In this document: positions 45,570 through 60,000 of the stretch, in pieces | Numbering within the stretch: the first letter of the stretch is position 1 | How the letters are laid out: every line of letters begins with the position of its first letter | Source: Diadema setosum | Lineage: Eukaryota; Echinodermata; Echinoidea; Diadematoida; Diadematidae | Length of the DNA: 64,000 nucleotides | NCBI RefSeq assembly: GCF_964275005.1 | Contig: NC_092699.1 | Coordinates: 16,034,149-16,098,148, forward strand | Direction of reading: 5' to 3' | Program-made: the position numbers and the translations under genes | The notes under the pieces: model-generated | Told to the model about the DNA's origin: nothing | Seen by the model: the letters and a program-made list of their open reading frames with translations, nothing else | Database searches by the model: none

Positions 45570-47739
45570 TGGAAAGAAAAGAAAGGTTCAGACGTAGAAT
45601 ATCCAGGTTCGAATGAGATGACGAGGTTTTTCAGAGTTTCATTTAAACGAATTACAAGAAAAAAAAATAAGGAAAAAGTTCCTTATGAACCCCCCCCCCC
45701 CCACAACTAACCTAGGACTCCGGCGTCCGCTTTACCTCAAAGGAGGACACGAAGATCAACGTTGCCCTAAACCTAACCCCAACCCTAAACTCTAACCCTA
45801 TAACTCTAAATCCACCTAAATTCAATCATTTCACTTGTACATATCACTTCATTTTTTTTTCTCTTGCCGAAAAAAAAAAATGGGTAGACTGCTTACATTC
45901 TCAACCTGTGCCTTAAATTTCCATTATTACATTCAGCATCATCGTTGATATGGCAAAGATGCTCAGCAGTATCTGTCAAGTTTTGAATAAAGAAAATAAA
46001 ACGACAGGGCATATAATCATATCTTCTGTAGCCACATCATTTTTTTTTTCAAAATTAGCTCCGGAACTTATCTGGGTACACTCACAAAGACACAAAGACC
46101 TTCATTTCATTTCTCTTTATTTCTGTAACTATCTTGTCATCTATCTGTGAATGTAATATGCCTGTAATTTAATACACAAGGATGACATTTGCGAATACAC
46201 ATATGAATACATACATATATATTATACAGGGCGTGATGAAAAGAAGAGATTGTAATGGATTATGAGCGTCCAACGACTTTCAAAAGAGAGACGGAAGAGA
46301 GAGAGAGAGAGAGAGAGAGAGATGCTGAAAGAGAACACTGATTTTTAGATGTATTATTCACACCTTCAACTGTCGCGTCCCGCCCATCCCTTGTCAACGT
46401 GGCACACATTTTGGAGGTGAATACTGACTATACTGCTTAAAGCGCGCATACAAAAATATGAACTGGTACAGATAGCTTTAATCACGATCGTAGCGAATTC
46501 TATTGTATTTGATAAAGATGTACCTGTTGCCTCATGTGGGAAAAAGACATTACACTCTATTAACATGAACGCCTGTGAATATAGGGATTGTATTCGAAAA
46601 CCTTTATGTCATTACGTTTATCATTCACTCTTATTGTCTGCTCCACGCAAACACGCAATTATCTTCCATTAAAAAGTGTCCACTATTCAGGCGATCTTTC
46701 GTCCCAGCTATGTTTATGGCTATTATTGCCAATTTTCTTTATTCAAATGGAAACGTCAAACAATTGAAGAAATGAAAGTATCACAGGTTCAGTCGAATTG
46801 CGTACATGTATGTACACACATGTTTAAGTTTCAGAAAGGTCGAGGGGAGACTTTTTTTGTTGTTGAAAGACTATGATGACTCCTGACGATTACAAGGTGG
46901 GCCTAATTTTCCTTCAAGATCGTTTAAGTCAAGAAACTCGTTCACGGGATTAACATTCGGTTGTCTGCGAACATATGGCTTTCAAAAAAGTTTTTTTTTT
47001 TTCCTTTCATTCGCTCATGTTTTCCAGGACTTGGTCTGTCCAGGCCTTCTTCCCTTTCTTTTACTTCTCCCATTCTTCTGTCTCCATCACTTTGTCTTCA
47101 CCTGTAACTGTTTTTCTTCTTATTTTTTTTTCTCTTATCAAATAGCACTTTATGGCTTCCGTATTGGTTACCGGAGTAAGCTGTTTACAGTATTCAGGTG
47201 ATCGCAAGATTAGATGGTATCGAAAGCATTGTCAGTCGTTACGCCAATTTCAAAGGCTTCTCTATTTTAAAACAACATGAAGAAGGGTCGCGGGGGTGGG
47301 GTAGGCGGGAGGGGGTCGATAGTGCCTCCAGATCCTTGGTATGTATTCCTTTGTCCTGTTGTCCTGATAAAGATTATATCATGTTTGGATGCATAAATTT
47401 TACACCTTTGGTCCACTGAGTCGTGTTTATTGCTTCTTTTCTTGCTACCATGCATCAGTGTCCTGTACACAAAATGGACGAACTTCCAGTAGATCGCATT
47501 TAAGTGTCTGATTTCGGAGTGAATCGTATCTTGATATTTTCTTCATAATTATCCACGTACAACTTCCCAAGGCGGAGGGAACATAAATTCATATTTAAGC
47601 TTTCAAGAAAATTAAGAACCTTAAGATGGTCTTACGATTTATTTGCTCACTTTGCCATGACAGTTTGCAAAACGCACTGATAAGCATCACATCGGAAATG
47701 CAAAATATTAAACACTATTTTGTTATCATTAGAAGCATT
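43806..47739. other. Intergenic with simple repeats
   Basis: No gene supported. It contains (GT)n at 45533-45563, a poly-C run at about 45690, a short degenerate CCCTAA-like stretch at 45765-45812 and (GA)n at about 46295-46321. A possible untranslated first exon of the scramblase gene may end at 45144. Confidence 0.45.
45060..45144 (+). other. Possible untranslated first exon of the scramblase gene
   Basis: A locally CG-richer stretch ends in ACAG|GTGAGT, a strong 5' splice site, 7.7 kb upstream of the acceptor at 52874. GATAAAAC at about 45060 is a weak TATA-like match. The link to the scramblase gene is only by position and direction. Confidence 0.2.
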
Positions 47740-47975
47740 GGGTCGGTGATTTGATTCAGTTGGTATTACCGCGCCTGCCTCTCAACCATACGTGCCGGGT
47801 TCGATTCCCGAGTCTAGCTGAGCAACATTGTGCGTAAAGATACACCGTCTCCTCCAGTAAGAGGCAAAACACTGACAGGACATAAAATGGAGGTCCCGTG
47901 TGTGAGAGTCACAACTCATGCACGTAAACATCCGGCTTCATGCATTCATCGCAAAAAAAAAAAAAAAAAAAAAAA
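47740..47975 (+). mobile_element. tRNA-derived SINE, + strand, with A-tail
   Basis: Head with A-box-like TTGATTCAGTTGGTATTACCG and B box GGGTTCGATTCCCGAG. The body contains GAGCAACATTGTGCGTAAAG and AGTAAGAGGCAAAACACTG, and the 3' part GTGTGTGAGAGTCACAACTC is followed by CATGCACGTAAACATCC, ending in an A23 tail at 47953-47975. It is the same family as the minus-strand copy at 2887-3046, which lacks this 3' part. Confidence 0.85.
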
Positions 47976-48334
47976 GCTAGTGTAACAGCACATCCAACAG
48001 CTAGTACAGTTTTTCAGATTGAGAATGAACCAAATGAACAAAATATGCCATCTAATGAGACTAATAGACACTACAGATGCACTTGTCATGCCCTGTGTTT
48101 TCTTTCTCATAGATCTTGATGTCTTTACAAATGTCATTGTGCTCCTCTACTCCACGCTAGTTCTGAACAGTTTATCTCCACACATGCCACAAAACCTGCG
48201 AGACACGCACACTCATTGGCACGTATGCTTGCACACGCCCACACATACATGAGATGATGCAGCAAAAAGAACCTTAATGAATGCTGCTGGAGTAAATCAC
48301 TACCACGCTTTTTACACTTACAGTTGTCGTCGAT

Positions 48335-48864
48335 CTGAAAATATCTATATTCTAGCATGAATGTTACACTTCTATGTTACTGTTCATCGATACTATTTAT
48401 ACGGTAATCAGTGGTAATCAGACTTCAGTTTATATTAGATCTGAAAATATCTATATCCTAGCATGAATGTTACAATTCTATGTTACTGTTCATCGATGTT
48501 ATTTATACGGTAATCAGTGGTAATCAGACTTCAGTTTATATTAGATCTGAAAATATCTATATCCTAGCATGAATGTTACACTTCTATGTTACTGTTCATC
48601 GATATTATTTATACGGTAATCAGTGGTAATCAGACTTCAGTTTATATTAGATCTGAAAATATCTATATCCTAGCATGAATGTTACACTTCTATGTTACTG
48701 TTCATCGATATTATTTATACGGTAATCAGTGGTAATCAGACTTCAGTTTATATTAGATCTGAAAATATCTATATCCTAGCATGAATGTTACACTTCTATG
48801 TTACTGTTCATCGATATTATTTATACGGTAATCAGTGGTAATCAGACTTCAGTTTATATTAGAT
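48335..48864. repeat. Minisatellite, five copies of 106 bp
   Basis: Copies start with CTGAAAATATCTATATCCTA at 48335, 48441, 48547, 48653 and 48759, an exact period of 106 bp. Copy 1 carries a few substitutions and the rest are almost identical. Each unit contains GGTAATCAGTGGTAATCAG, a 9-10 bp doublet. Confidence 0.97.
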
Positions 48865-48959
48865 AGAAATTTGACTCCATTTCTGTATCATCAATCTGAT
48901 CTTTTTTTTCTCCTCCACTCCAACTTATCATCTGTCTGTCTGTGTGTCTCTATCTCTCG

Positions 48960-48995
<36 letters not shown>

Positions 48996-51956
48996 CCCCC
49001 TCTCTTTCTGTCCCTCTCTTCACCTCTACCCTCTCATGCTACACACAATATGAATGTGACATCATATTTCTCATATTGGTTTCTCATTATTCCGTTTATT
49101 CTAGAGACACTTATATCGGATAGTTGTAATTTCCCCTTCCCGACGTCAGAAGGCCGCTTGAATTTCGGAGAAAGATTTAGTTTACTAAACAGGCTAATAT
49201 TAAATTCTAGCCGTATCAATGGGCCCGAGAATCCTGACAATGAAAACTTGGCTCCGTGTTTCGAGTGGTGTTTACCCTCGATGATTTACAGATACATTAT
49301 TTGTACCAGCCGTTGCCACGCTGGGGGTATTCATGACCGTATAATGGGTGGTGCGGGAAGGCAATCGTGCTATTTCTGGACTTCACGTCACGTGTTGAAT
49401 AATTCGGTGAAAACATCATCGGTGCATATAGACTACCAGCGCATACTTACAGATTACAGCGTTATTGTTTCTCGATAATATCAGCATTTAATTACACCGA
49501 CAGGATCTACATAAACTGTTTTAAAGGTCTCTACTGTAAAATGATTGTATCTTATACCCTTAAAACAACGAACCCTGTGACAAGTTTGATAATTCACGAT
49601 TAGTATGAGTATCAATTGATATTGTACACTTTATGGGACGCTTATAGTGTAAAAGTAGGCCCACTAGTCTTATAAGATATAGATCTCTATCGTTGAGTCC
49701 CGTAATATCAATAGAATTTAGACAGTACTTGCACTTCAGTTGTGCAGCTCTGGTGCATTTTAGACCTTCGGCGTACTTACTCCAGGAATGTGGGATAAAC
49801 AAGTTGCCTGCTCGAAGTTTGTTCATTCGGTAGTATTTTCATGATGAAAAAAAAAAGTCTCTTTGAATATTGTTGAACTATACTGTATCTATATTATTAG
49901 TAACATCATAAATGTTTCGATCTTGATGCATAATTTTATTTAAACCTTTTACTTTAATTGTCGAGTCGCGTGATAGTAAAGCCGCCATCTATAGAAGGAC
50001 CGGTTAAGTTTCGTAAGAGACTGCTAAAATATGCAGCATCCGCATCCGCCATTTTGAAGGATGTCAACCGAGTTTCTCGTCACAAGGCCAAAATTTGACA
50101 AATAAAAAAGAAGCATTGTCCCTAAAGTCTATGCACTGCAGGCGTGCCCAATGCCATTCTATTTGCAAGGATCCACTCAGCAAACTTATTACATAATCTC
50201 TATTTTACATTCATTTACACACGCAGACGCACACACACGCAAGCACAAATACACCACCATACAAGATGTACATGATTTTACACAAAGTTCACGCCTCCCC
50301 CCCCCCCCCCCAAAAAAGAGAAATGTTCACCGCTACAAGGTTTTTGGTGTACACGTACCTGTATGGTTTACTAGGCCTAAGAGTCATCGTCACCTCTTGT
50401 CAGCGGTAACTCATTTGCTGCTTTTTATGCACATTACTTGTGAGGTGATGGAGCCTGCAATAATGGGTAGCATCTAACCCTGCAATGAGTGAATTACTGA
50501 CTCTGTTTGAAAGAATGAGAGAGAAATAGCACACACACACACACACACACACACGCACGCACGCACAAACACAAACAATGCGTGCATTATACATAATGAC
50601 TCTGTTACGTCACACCTAATAACTTCGTGTTCATCAGTCAAGATCATGTTAGTCCTGACATCATGTTGGACTAGTGCACAGATTCCGCTTATTTAATACG
50701 ATCGCCTGAGAGATTATAAGAACAACGATTATTCAGAATAAGAGAATAGTATTTGTTTATTTCATTAAAAGCAAACAATTAATTTCAAGAATACTCAATG
50801 ATTCCCTATATAAGCAGTAAGTGAATATACAAAATTGTGCTCGCACAAAGACGGCACGATTTGTTCTAGGAGTCCCGGATACTCCAAGAAAGCATTAGAT
50901 TGTCTGTATGTAAGGAATCGAACAAATGCAGTATGGGGAGGAGGGGAATGAAAAATATTCAAACAAGAGAGGGAAACTGGAGAAGACTGGAAATGAGAGA
51001 AGAAAACAGAAAGGAAAGGGAGACAAGAGGAGGAAGAGAGAAAAGACGGGAAGAGGATGGAAGACGAGAGAAGAAGAGGGTTAGGGGAGGAAGAACAAAA
51101 TAGGCTTACGAAGATGAATAGTTCGTCGTGTTTCAGTATGTAGTATGTAAGAAAAGACAGGCAAATACTGGTATAATACGTACCATCCTCAGAAACCTCA
51201 TGGGTTTGTCCTTTAATGATTATATCGAAGATTTTTTTTTTGCCATTAATTAATTATGTTCTCCCACACACACACAAATGGGAATATGCATTGCGTGACG
51301 GCATCACGGTTATGTTGAAGCTTTGATACGGCATCGTTTCTTTTAGTCCGCTTTCGTTGTAGCTTTTACAGTTTTCCAAACATTCCGAATATTCTTTTGA
51401 TTATCTTAATTTTCTCACCTTTCCTTTACCTCTTTCACCACGCCCATACACACATTCTTTCTGTTTTCTTCATATTCTTCATTTTCTTTAGTTGAAGAAT
51501 TCTCCATACTCCCACTATCACTCTACTTCGACTGCAGTTGATAATCGATAGTGATAATTTTCACCTTAATTTTCAGTGTTGATTTGCATGGATATACGGC
51601 TTTATAAGAACAGTTTTTCCACGTGCCATAATGTAACTCGGTCGTGCAGTAATACAAATAAGCTCATTTACTCAGCACCGGGCCCGTCCACTGCTTTCAA
51701 CATCCCTCGCTTTTTATACCGTCATCTTTTACCCGACCGGCGACAGTTTGTGGAGTGGCAAACACGAAGCTAATTGAAGCTTGTGTGTCAATGACGAGAT
51801 GAAAGCCATTACGGTCCTTGGTGTGGCGGGGATATAATGCATCCCGTGGCGTGATTGTAATTAGCACAGAAATTCGCACTCTGATTACTTTCTCTGTAGC
51901 GACACGTACGCCTGTTCAGAAGACCCTCAAGTCCAATACTGTGTGTGTGTGTGTGT

Positions 51957-51994
<38 letters not shown>

Positions 51995-52874
51995 GTGTGT
52001 GTGTGTGTGTGCGTGTGTGAGTGTGTGTGTGTGTGCGCGCGCGCGCGCGCGTGTGTGTGTGTTTTATTCATGTTGTATGCATGATTTGTTTTGTTATATT
52101 TTCCGTAGTCCTCGGTTTCTTTAAGTCTTCCGTTAACACACTCTGACCTCGATTTTCCCTTTCTTTTTTTTCTTTTTTTTTTTTTACAAATCTATCTTGA
52201 TGGCTGTGACACAATTCCTTTTTTAATTAAAAAACCCCGCAATTTAGAAAGAGCATTTGATGCAAATGAGTCCATTAAGCAATTATCAATTGATGCTGAT
52301 TTGATTAATCTTTTTATTCATGTACAGGAACATTTTATTTACGCTGATACATGAAAATTGCAATGGATGATGCTACTGTAGGGGGTATATTTTCTTTACT
52401 TGCCACATTTCTCCTTGCAGAAACGCAGCGATCATACAATGAGCGTTTGGTCTATAGACCAGTGACATTATTCACTATTGCCATTTTCACAGGATAGAGT
52501 ATAGTTGACACCCAACCCTCTCCGTCCCTCCACTTCCCTTCTTTGATGCCCAGACAGACTCGTTATGCCACAGTAATGTTATCTGACTCGAGGCTATGTC
52601 AATAATTGTGTAATATATAGGATCATGGCCATTTATAGACATACCTTGAAACTGTATGGGTGGATTCACTTTGTATATATCATTATGTGACCTTACGCTT
52701 AGTGCCGTATCATTCTAACTCCGCATAATGATGAGTAGAAAATATAAATAGATTGGGCATGAACGTTTCCTGTCATCAAAATGAGCGTCATAAATCATAT
52801 TGATGGCTCGTTCAATGCCACGCATATTGTAACGGCTGGCTGGTCACGATTCATTGTTTTCTCCTGCTTCACAG
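48865..52874. other. Intergenic with simple repeats
   Basis: No gene supported. It contains (CT)n at 48963-48990, poly-C at about 50297, (CA)n at about 50531-50552, purine-rich sequence at 50930-51100 and a compound (GT)n/(GC)n tract at 51941-52063. Confidence 0.5.
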
Positions 52875-52920
52875 GTGATTGGTTAACCGACTCTATCGGT
52901 GCGTGTCAAAGACTTTAATC

Positions 52921-53712
52921 ATGGCGGTTCAACCAGGAGCGATGCCGGTAAGTTATTCTTCATTATAGCACCATACATCAATGACGCAACAGGCATAACA
53001 GGTGCAAAGACACCGTTCTATGCTGGGCTCACTGTCATACCCGTCTGAATGGCAGACAGTTGTGTGTTTAATTGCACGAGCGCTTTCAATCTGCAGTCAG
53101 TAAAGTATATCGTAGTGATTCATAAACATTCTTCACGAGGATGGTTGTGCGTACGTAGCGCAAAATGCGTGGAGAAAGAACAGTCAATGTCGCCTAGAGT
53201 AAACCTCGCACAACTGGTGGAAAGATGGAAAAGTGGAATGGAAATTTTATCCCAGATGAATATTAACATTTGTTGATTGCATTGATCAAATCGAAATTAA
53301 CGCAAGTTGAAAATATTTTCTCCCATTCCCTTGGATTCGACCTAAGAAACTTTGACTGTGATAAGGTGATATGGGTTGCAAGGAGGTTTGGCTTATGATT
53401 ATGTTTTCCATGCCTATCTAGGAGAGGATGTTGTGAGATAAACCCAAGCCCTTGGTGACAAAAGAGTAAGCAGAATATATGTGTAAATATACCAATAAAA
53501 TAGATGAATGCACTGTAAATCTATTACAGTCTTAGTTCGGGAAGCTGTTTCCATATTATTAACTCTGTAACGGTGATGTCAATCACACATACTGTTTGTT
53601 CTTTTTTTTTTTAATAATCAGCATTATCGATTTGAAATTATCAGAGTCAAACTGTGATAAACAGTTGTGCAATGTCATTCGATCTCTTTTCCTCCCTCTC
53701 CTGTCTGTCCTG

Positions 53713-53795
<83 letters not shown>

Positions 53796-54059
53796 CGATA
53801 ACATGAACACTTTTGACTGTATGAATTTCCATTCAAACACACAGATGACGACGCAGCCCGGCAGTGCGCAACAGGTGCAGTGGATGCCCGCCCCTCAGGG
53901 CGTGGTAGCAGAGTGCCCCCCTGGTCTGGAATACCTCACCCTCATCGATCAGATTCTTGTACATCAGCAGGTGGAGCTCTTCGAAGGTAACTATAACTGT
54001 GTGTTTCCTCTTGCTCGTACGTGTGTGTGAACGTGCGAATGTGCGTGCGTGAATTGTGC

Positions 54060-54098
<39 letters not shown>

Positions 54099-57000
54099 CG
54101 TGTGTGTGTGAATTTGCATGTGAATGTGTCAGGTAATTTTCACCATTGTAATTTCATTCATTATAATTGTCCACGATTTAAAGAATTGATGTTTTGGATG
54201 CTGTCAATGTGTGCACAAAGATTAAATGAAGTGTTCATTTCCGTTTAATTGACATAGGGAAGTGTTCACCATGGTATCTGTATACTTTTTTTCCCTTTCT
54301 ATGTGTGTATGTCCATTTTTGTTTTTAGAATGTTTAAGAGTCTCATTCTCCCAAAATGCGGGAGACAAAATATATCTGCAATTATCCACAATTACTTTGT
54401 AGAGTACAAATCCTCAGGTCATTATGTTTATTCGAATGCAAAATCAGCCTTGATCCATCTTAGAATAATTGGTACCAACACACAGCAGTAAACCCCGAAA
54501 TAGTCATGTTAATGGAAGAATGGTTCTTCTGTAACAACGAGTATGGTAGACTTTTCGTCGGATTAAGTAGTTGTGTCCGAGGTACGGGATGCCTCATTTA
54601 GAGCCTCAAGTTTCTGATAGGTTATGAGCATGTTTACAATCATTGTTTCATATTATAATCTAATGTTGGGTAATGTATGAGTCTTTTGTGTAAAGGAACG
54701 ATGAAAGGTAACAACGATTAGATATCTTGGTACAATGTGGGGAGACACTGAACGTCATTTTATTAGTATGACGATGATGAAAATTGGAATCCACTTGGAA
54801 AATTTACTTAGTCACTACAGTGGACTATTATGACATTATTGACATCCCTTTTTTCTCCTCCAGTGTTTACTAGCTGGGAGACGTGTAACAAATATCAAGT
54901 CAAGAACAGTCTGGGACAGCAAATCTTTCACGCCAGTGAAGGTAAGTTAAAAAAAAAAAATCTTTTCACTCTTTCAAAATGCAACAAAATTCGACCTTCA
55001 TCGCAAATTCACGTGACTCAAAATCAAATGCAAATGACAGTATTTTGGATACCATTCACCGTCTCATGAAAGCTGCTGACCGGTGAAGGGGTTCCGGCGC
55101 CGCGACCAACCCCGCTCAAGAAGTACAAGCATAAAATTTCATGAAGAGTACACATTACCTCGACATCTTAGACTGATAATTATTCTCTAAAACCCTTATC
55201 CATCCCCACTCCTTTCTGAAGGAACTGGGTCAATAACGATTTCGTCATTCTGCATGTATTATGAGTAATTTCATTTCTTGAGTATTATGTGTGTGTGTGT
55301 GTGTGTGCGTGTTTGTGGAACTTTTTCTAGATCTTAATATTCTGTTTTGACGTTACAAAGTGTAGATTGCGTTCCTACAGAGGACGACACATGAAATAAA
55401 TCACAACCTTTGGATTTCCCATGAACTTCCACAAATGTTATATTAATCTTTTTGTAATATGGGCATCCATGCAAAAATATGTTTTGGAGATATCCCTTTG
55501 AGCAGTCGAATGGCGGCTAAGAATCGAGTCCATTATATACGATGTGTCTGTATGCTGTGATCTGTTTGACATGCCTAGCAGAGCTACCGCAGAGGGGTTG
55601 GTCACTTCTTGAGTTAATGTTAACATTGCATTATAGTGGGTTCTCGTCTATTATAGAGACTGTCCATCAGTGCAAATGAGAAATGATGCGTCTAATATCG
55701 CGTTCGTAAAATATTTGACCTCCATTACCATGGTACACTCCTGCCCCAGCCAATTAGTTAGTTAGTCAAGTTATCCTCTTCTTGAATGAGAGATATATTT
55801 CATCGACTCTCTACCTTAAATCATTTCAGAACGATATTATAGACGTCGATTGTTGATAATATCAAAATTATGTCATATCTTCTCTCAATCAAAATAATCA
55901 GAATTAGCTTTGATCTTCAAAAAGCTTTTAACTGTAATCAGAATAACAAAGTAGATGAAAATGGGCTTCTTTAATCAAGGATGATTTACAGTGCCGGTTG
56001 ATTCAGAGCATTACATTTTCCCCATGTGTACCTTACTCAATGACACAGATTAAACACAGTGTGTGTATCTGTGTGAACTCTGTGCGTAAATATCCGAGTG
56101 GGGCCCACTCAGCATCATGGGGCGGCTTTCTGTATCCATGACAACCAAATGCATCTGCCTATGTACAGATATTTGCTCATCTCGAAAAAAGGACTACTCA
56201 GGAATATTGCCTCTCTGTTGACATATTGGGAAGAGAATGTGCCCCTATCCCTCCAATCTCCCTGTAAGAAATAGAAGACTGTGCATGAAGCAAATGCCAC
56301 ACAGCACTAATGGTCGCTTTAAATTCGTGACTCCAAATCATCGGTGATTTCAGAGGAGTATATAGGTGAGAGACTTTTAAGTTATTTCACAATCAATGTT
56401 AATCGCTCGATGGTCAATTCGATATCATTACGGGTATCAAAGCACCAAATATTGCGACCAGCTCACTTGGGCCTAGTTACGGAAGGGGGGGGGGGGGTCA
56501 ATTAGGCTAGTCATTGTGCTGATCGACATAATGGTAGCAATCTAGTTTAACCTATATCGATGATTAAAGATGGCGAAGGGGGCTATTATCATTAAACATG
56601 TTTATGTTGATTGTTATTGTCTTAGTTTACAGACCTTGGGATAAAAGCGAGGCGCGATTATAATTGTCTTTTCAAATCCGTATCCAATATTTATATATTT
56701 CTAATTTAGCCGCATTTACCTGTAATTGTTTAATGGATCTCAAAGGGTGTAATCATACGCAACTGCAATAAAGATCTTGTACTGAAACTATATGTAGACG
56801 TAAATACATCATTATATGCAGTCATTTTGTTCTCTCATGAACACAAAATGATACACAAAATTGCGCAAAAGCGATCATGTTCACTCTCTTCCGTTAACTC
56901 TGTAATGATGCCTTCTTTTTGTTGTACTGAAAATATAAATATCATAACTCAAGGCCATGCGGTTCAACATTCAGACTTGGTATTTACAGAACTGATATAT

Positions 57001-60000
57001 TGAATGATAACATTTATATTGAAATGAACAGTTGTGGAAGTTATGTGTTTGATTTCTGTATTTCGTGTACTATAGAAATGTAATTTGAAGAAATTATCTG
57101 AAACATTCATAGGGAAATTAGCCATGGAAAAGTCTATGTATATCCAAAATAAAACACGGAGAGTTTTCATGTTGACGTGCAAGGCGTCCGCTATAATTTT
57201 CCTTGTGGCGATATATAATTCTTGCCATTTAGAATGTCAGTGTCATCACTATCAGATAAACCATGTGATGTGTTTTATTTCTACAGTGTACTTTCTTTCT
57301 TTCTAAAAGTGTATAATGTTTGTCTCTTTTTGCCACTTAAAATGTTCATGTTATCAATGTCAGAGATATCCCTGTGGTGTGTTTCATTTCTACCTCTGTA
57401 TGGTCTTTCTACTCTGTTTCAAAGAGTGGAGAGTGTTTGTCCCGTAAAACCGGGAATGAGGGGGAGGGGATGAATAGCGAAGTATAAAAAATATCGATGT
57501 ATATTGAAATGTGATAGAGTGCATACTATAGATTACAGACATATCATCATAATTTTCGTAATTCTCCATCACACAGAGTCCGAGACGTGTCAGCGGCAGT
57601 GTTGTGGTAACACGCGCGGGTTCACCATGCATCTCACAGACAACAACGGCCAGGTAGGTGTTTTTTTTGTATGCCTCGATAATAACACTTATATATTGAG
57701 GGGAAAAACCCGCGAAAAGGCACGTTTACGTGTATAGATTGATATGCAATGATTGACGGGTTATATTGACCGGTCCATTAGTAGAAGTTATAATATCGAG
57801 GACATCTTTGGGGGAACAGAGGGGGAATGATGAGAGTGAAAAGGGGGGAAAGGAGGAGAGAGGGAGATAAAGATGGAGAGAGAGAGAGTATGAAAGACGA
57901 AGAGAGAGAGAGGGAGAAAGAGAGAGGGAGAGGGAGAGGGAGAGGGAGAGAGAGAAAAGAAGAGAGGCAACGAAAGAATTGGAGGAGAGATGAAGAATAT
58001 ATGAACTTGGAGCGAGAGAGAGATTAATGTTAATTTCATTGTTTTATATTTGCGGCGAGTGTATAGTGAATAAGACGTAAAGCAATATGCATCCACGTAA
58101 ATTAGTACGCCTTTCTTGTAATCATTTTATCTATATCTGTATATATGTAATTAAGTTTCTTTTGGAACTGTAAATTTTGATACTGTAAAATGAATATTTC
58201 AGTTGTAATGATGCTGATCCGTATAAGTTCGTGTACCGATAATACAAAAATAAATGGAAGAAATGTTATTCAATATCATTTTCATAACTTTCATATGTGA
58301 ATAGACGGGATGTTCAATGTAATAGCTTGTAAAGTTAGTGAAACCTGAACTGTGCTGTTTGTATAGCTCAATCAGTTGGAGAAAAAAGTATCGCCTTAGA
58401 TCAATTTGACATGTCCGATAACGGTTTATTGATCATATCATGCATTAAAAAAAAAAAGATTAAACTCTGACATATTTTACCTCTTTTATTTTTACCTCTG
58501 GCACTTTTACCACTAACGTCATTACTTTTTTTTAATTACATTTTTACCAATGGCACTTATTCTTCAGACAATACTATCCATGATGATTAATTTTAACCTC
58601 TGACGTTGCTTCCAATGTTCTTTTTACCTCCCCCATTTTTACCGCTAAAGTCTTTACTCGTATAATATTTTTACCTCTGCCATTTTCACCTCAGGCCATA
58701 CTGTCCGTGACATTTTAACCTCTGACTTTTTTACCTATCTATGTTTATCGATATACTATTTTTACCTAAATATCATTTCTATCTATATATCGTCTTTACC
58801 TTCTGGAATTTTTCTATCGAACCACAGGAAGTGATGCGGGTGACCCGAGAGTTCAAGTTTTGCGCGGGATGCTGTTGGTGTGCCAACGTTGACTGCTGTG
58901 CTATGGAGATCACCGTAGAGGCCCCTGTTGGGCAGGTCGTCGGCTACGTACGACAGGCGTAAGTTGCCCTTCTACGGGTGGGGGAGGGGGTCATTTCAGA
59001 CTGGCAAACATTAATGACATCATGACAAAATGACATTAATGTTATTGTCATGAATATGCATTTATACGAATTGGGTGTGGCCTATTTGGACCACGTTGAA
59101 AAAAAAGATGGATCGACACTGGCACGATGCCGTGTGAGGCGAGGGAAGAATAAAGTTTCCATTACTTTACGTTTGATATCATTGGTGATGGTGATTTGTT
59201 TTGGTGTCAGAATGTGTGACATGTTGTTGCCCCACCAGGATTTCCCTCTCTTCCGTAATACTATCCATCAGAAATATGTAATCGGGAGCAAGCCAATATA
59301 ATTAGGAGGAAGGCTATTTGATGGGATCGGAAATGCAACTTGTCTATCTTTCAATGAATGTATGTAATAATCATGTACAGTCAAACCTGTCTACAGCGGT
59401 CATCCAAGGGAGACGAAAAAAGTGGCCGTTATATCTATAGACAAGTGGCCGCTATAGACAGGTCTTTTAACATGCTCTTTTCTCTCGGAAGGGATTGTTG
59501 GTGTTTTTTTTTTTTTGGTGGTCGTATACGCCAGGTGGTCGCTTTAGACAGGTGGTTGCTAAGACAGGTTTCTATCGTATGTGTATGTGTGTGTGTGTAT
59601 GTATGTTTGTGAGTAAGTATGCATCATATATGTATGTATCTATCTATCGATTTATGTCTTTCTGTCTACTTGTATTTAACTTACTAAATGTACAGTCAAA
59701 CGGGTTGGTACCCGAACTACCTGATCCTGGACGCGTCTCGTAACTGCGTGCTGAAGGTCAAGGGGCCGTGCTGTATCTGCCAGGGGGCGTGCTGCACCTG
59801 CGACCAGGAGTTCAAGGTGAACCATGTACTCCGGGATGATTTCCCCTAATGAAAGGGGGACTGACACTTGACTGCCTTTTTCTGTCCCTTAGTTTTTGTA
59901 ATCGTCTTCTCTTCTTCTTCTTCTTCTTCTTCTTCTTATCCTCCTTCTTCTTCTTCTACTTCTTCTTCTTCCTCTTCTTTTTCTTCTTCTTCTCCTCCTG

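Noticed and set aside
49040-49478. Open frame of about 140 codons on the + strand downstream of a (CT)n tract
   Set aside because: It begins in simple sequence, has no recognised motif, and composition is like the neighbouring intergenic DNA. Kept only as a possibility if transcripts map here.
51818-52084. Cys-Val repeat open frame
   Set aside because: Translation of the (GT)n tract; no start context or homology.
59378-59700. The TGTACAGTCAAAC shared by the MITE end and the exon 6 acceptor of the scramblase
   Set aside because: The match stops after about 13 bp, and the exon side encodes the conserved family sequence, so the resemblance is taken as coincidence.
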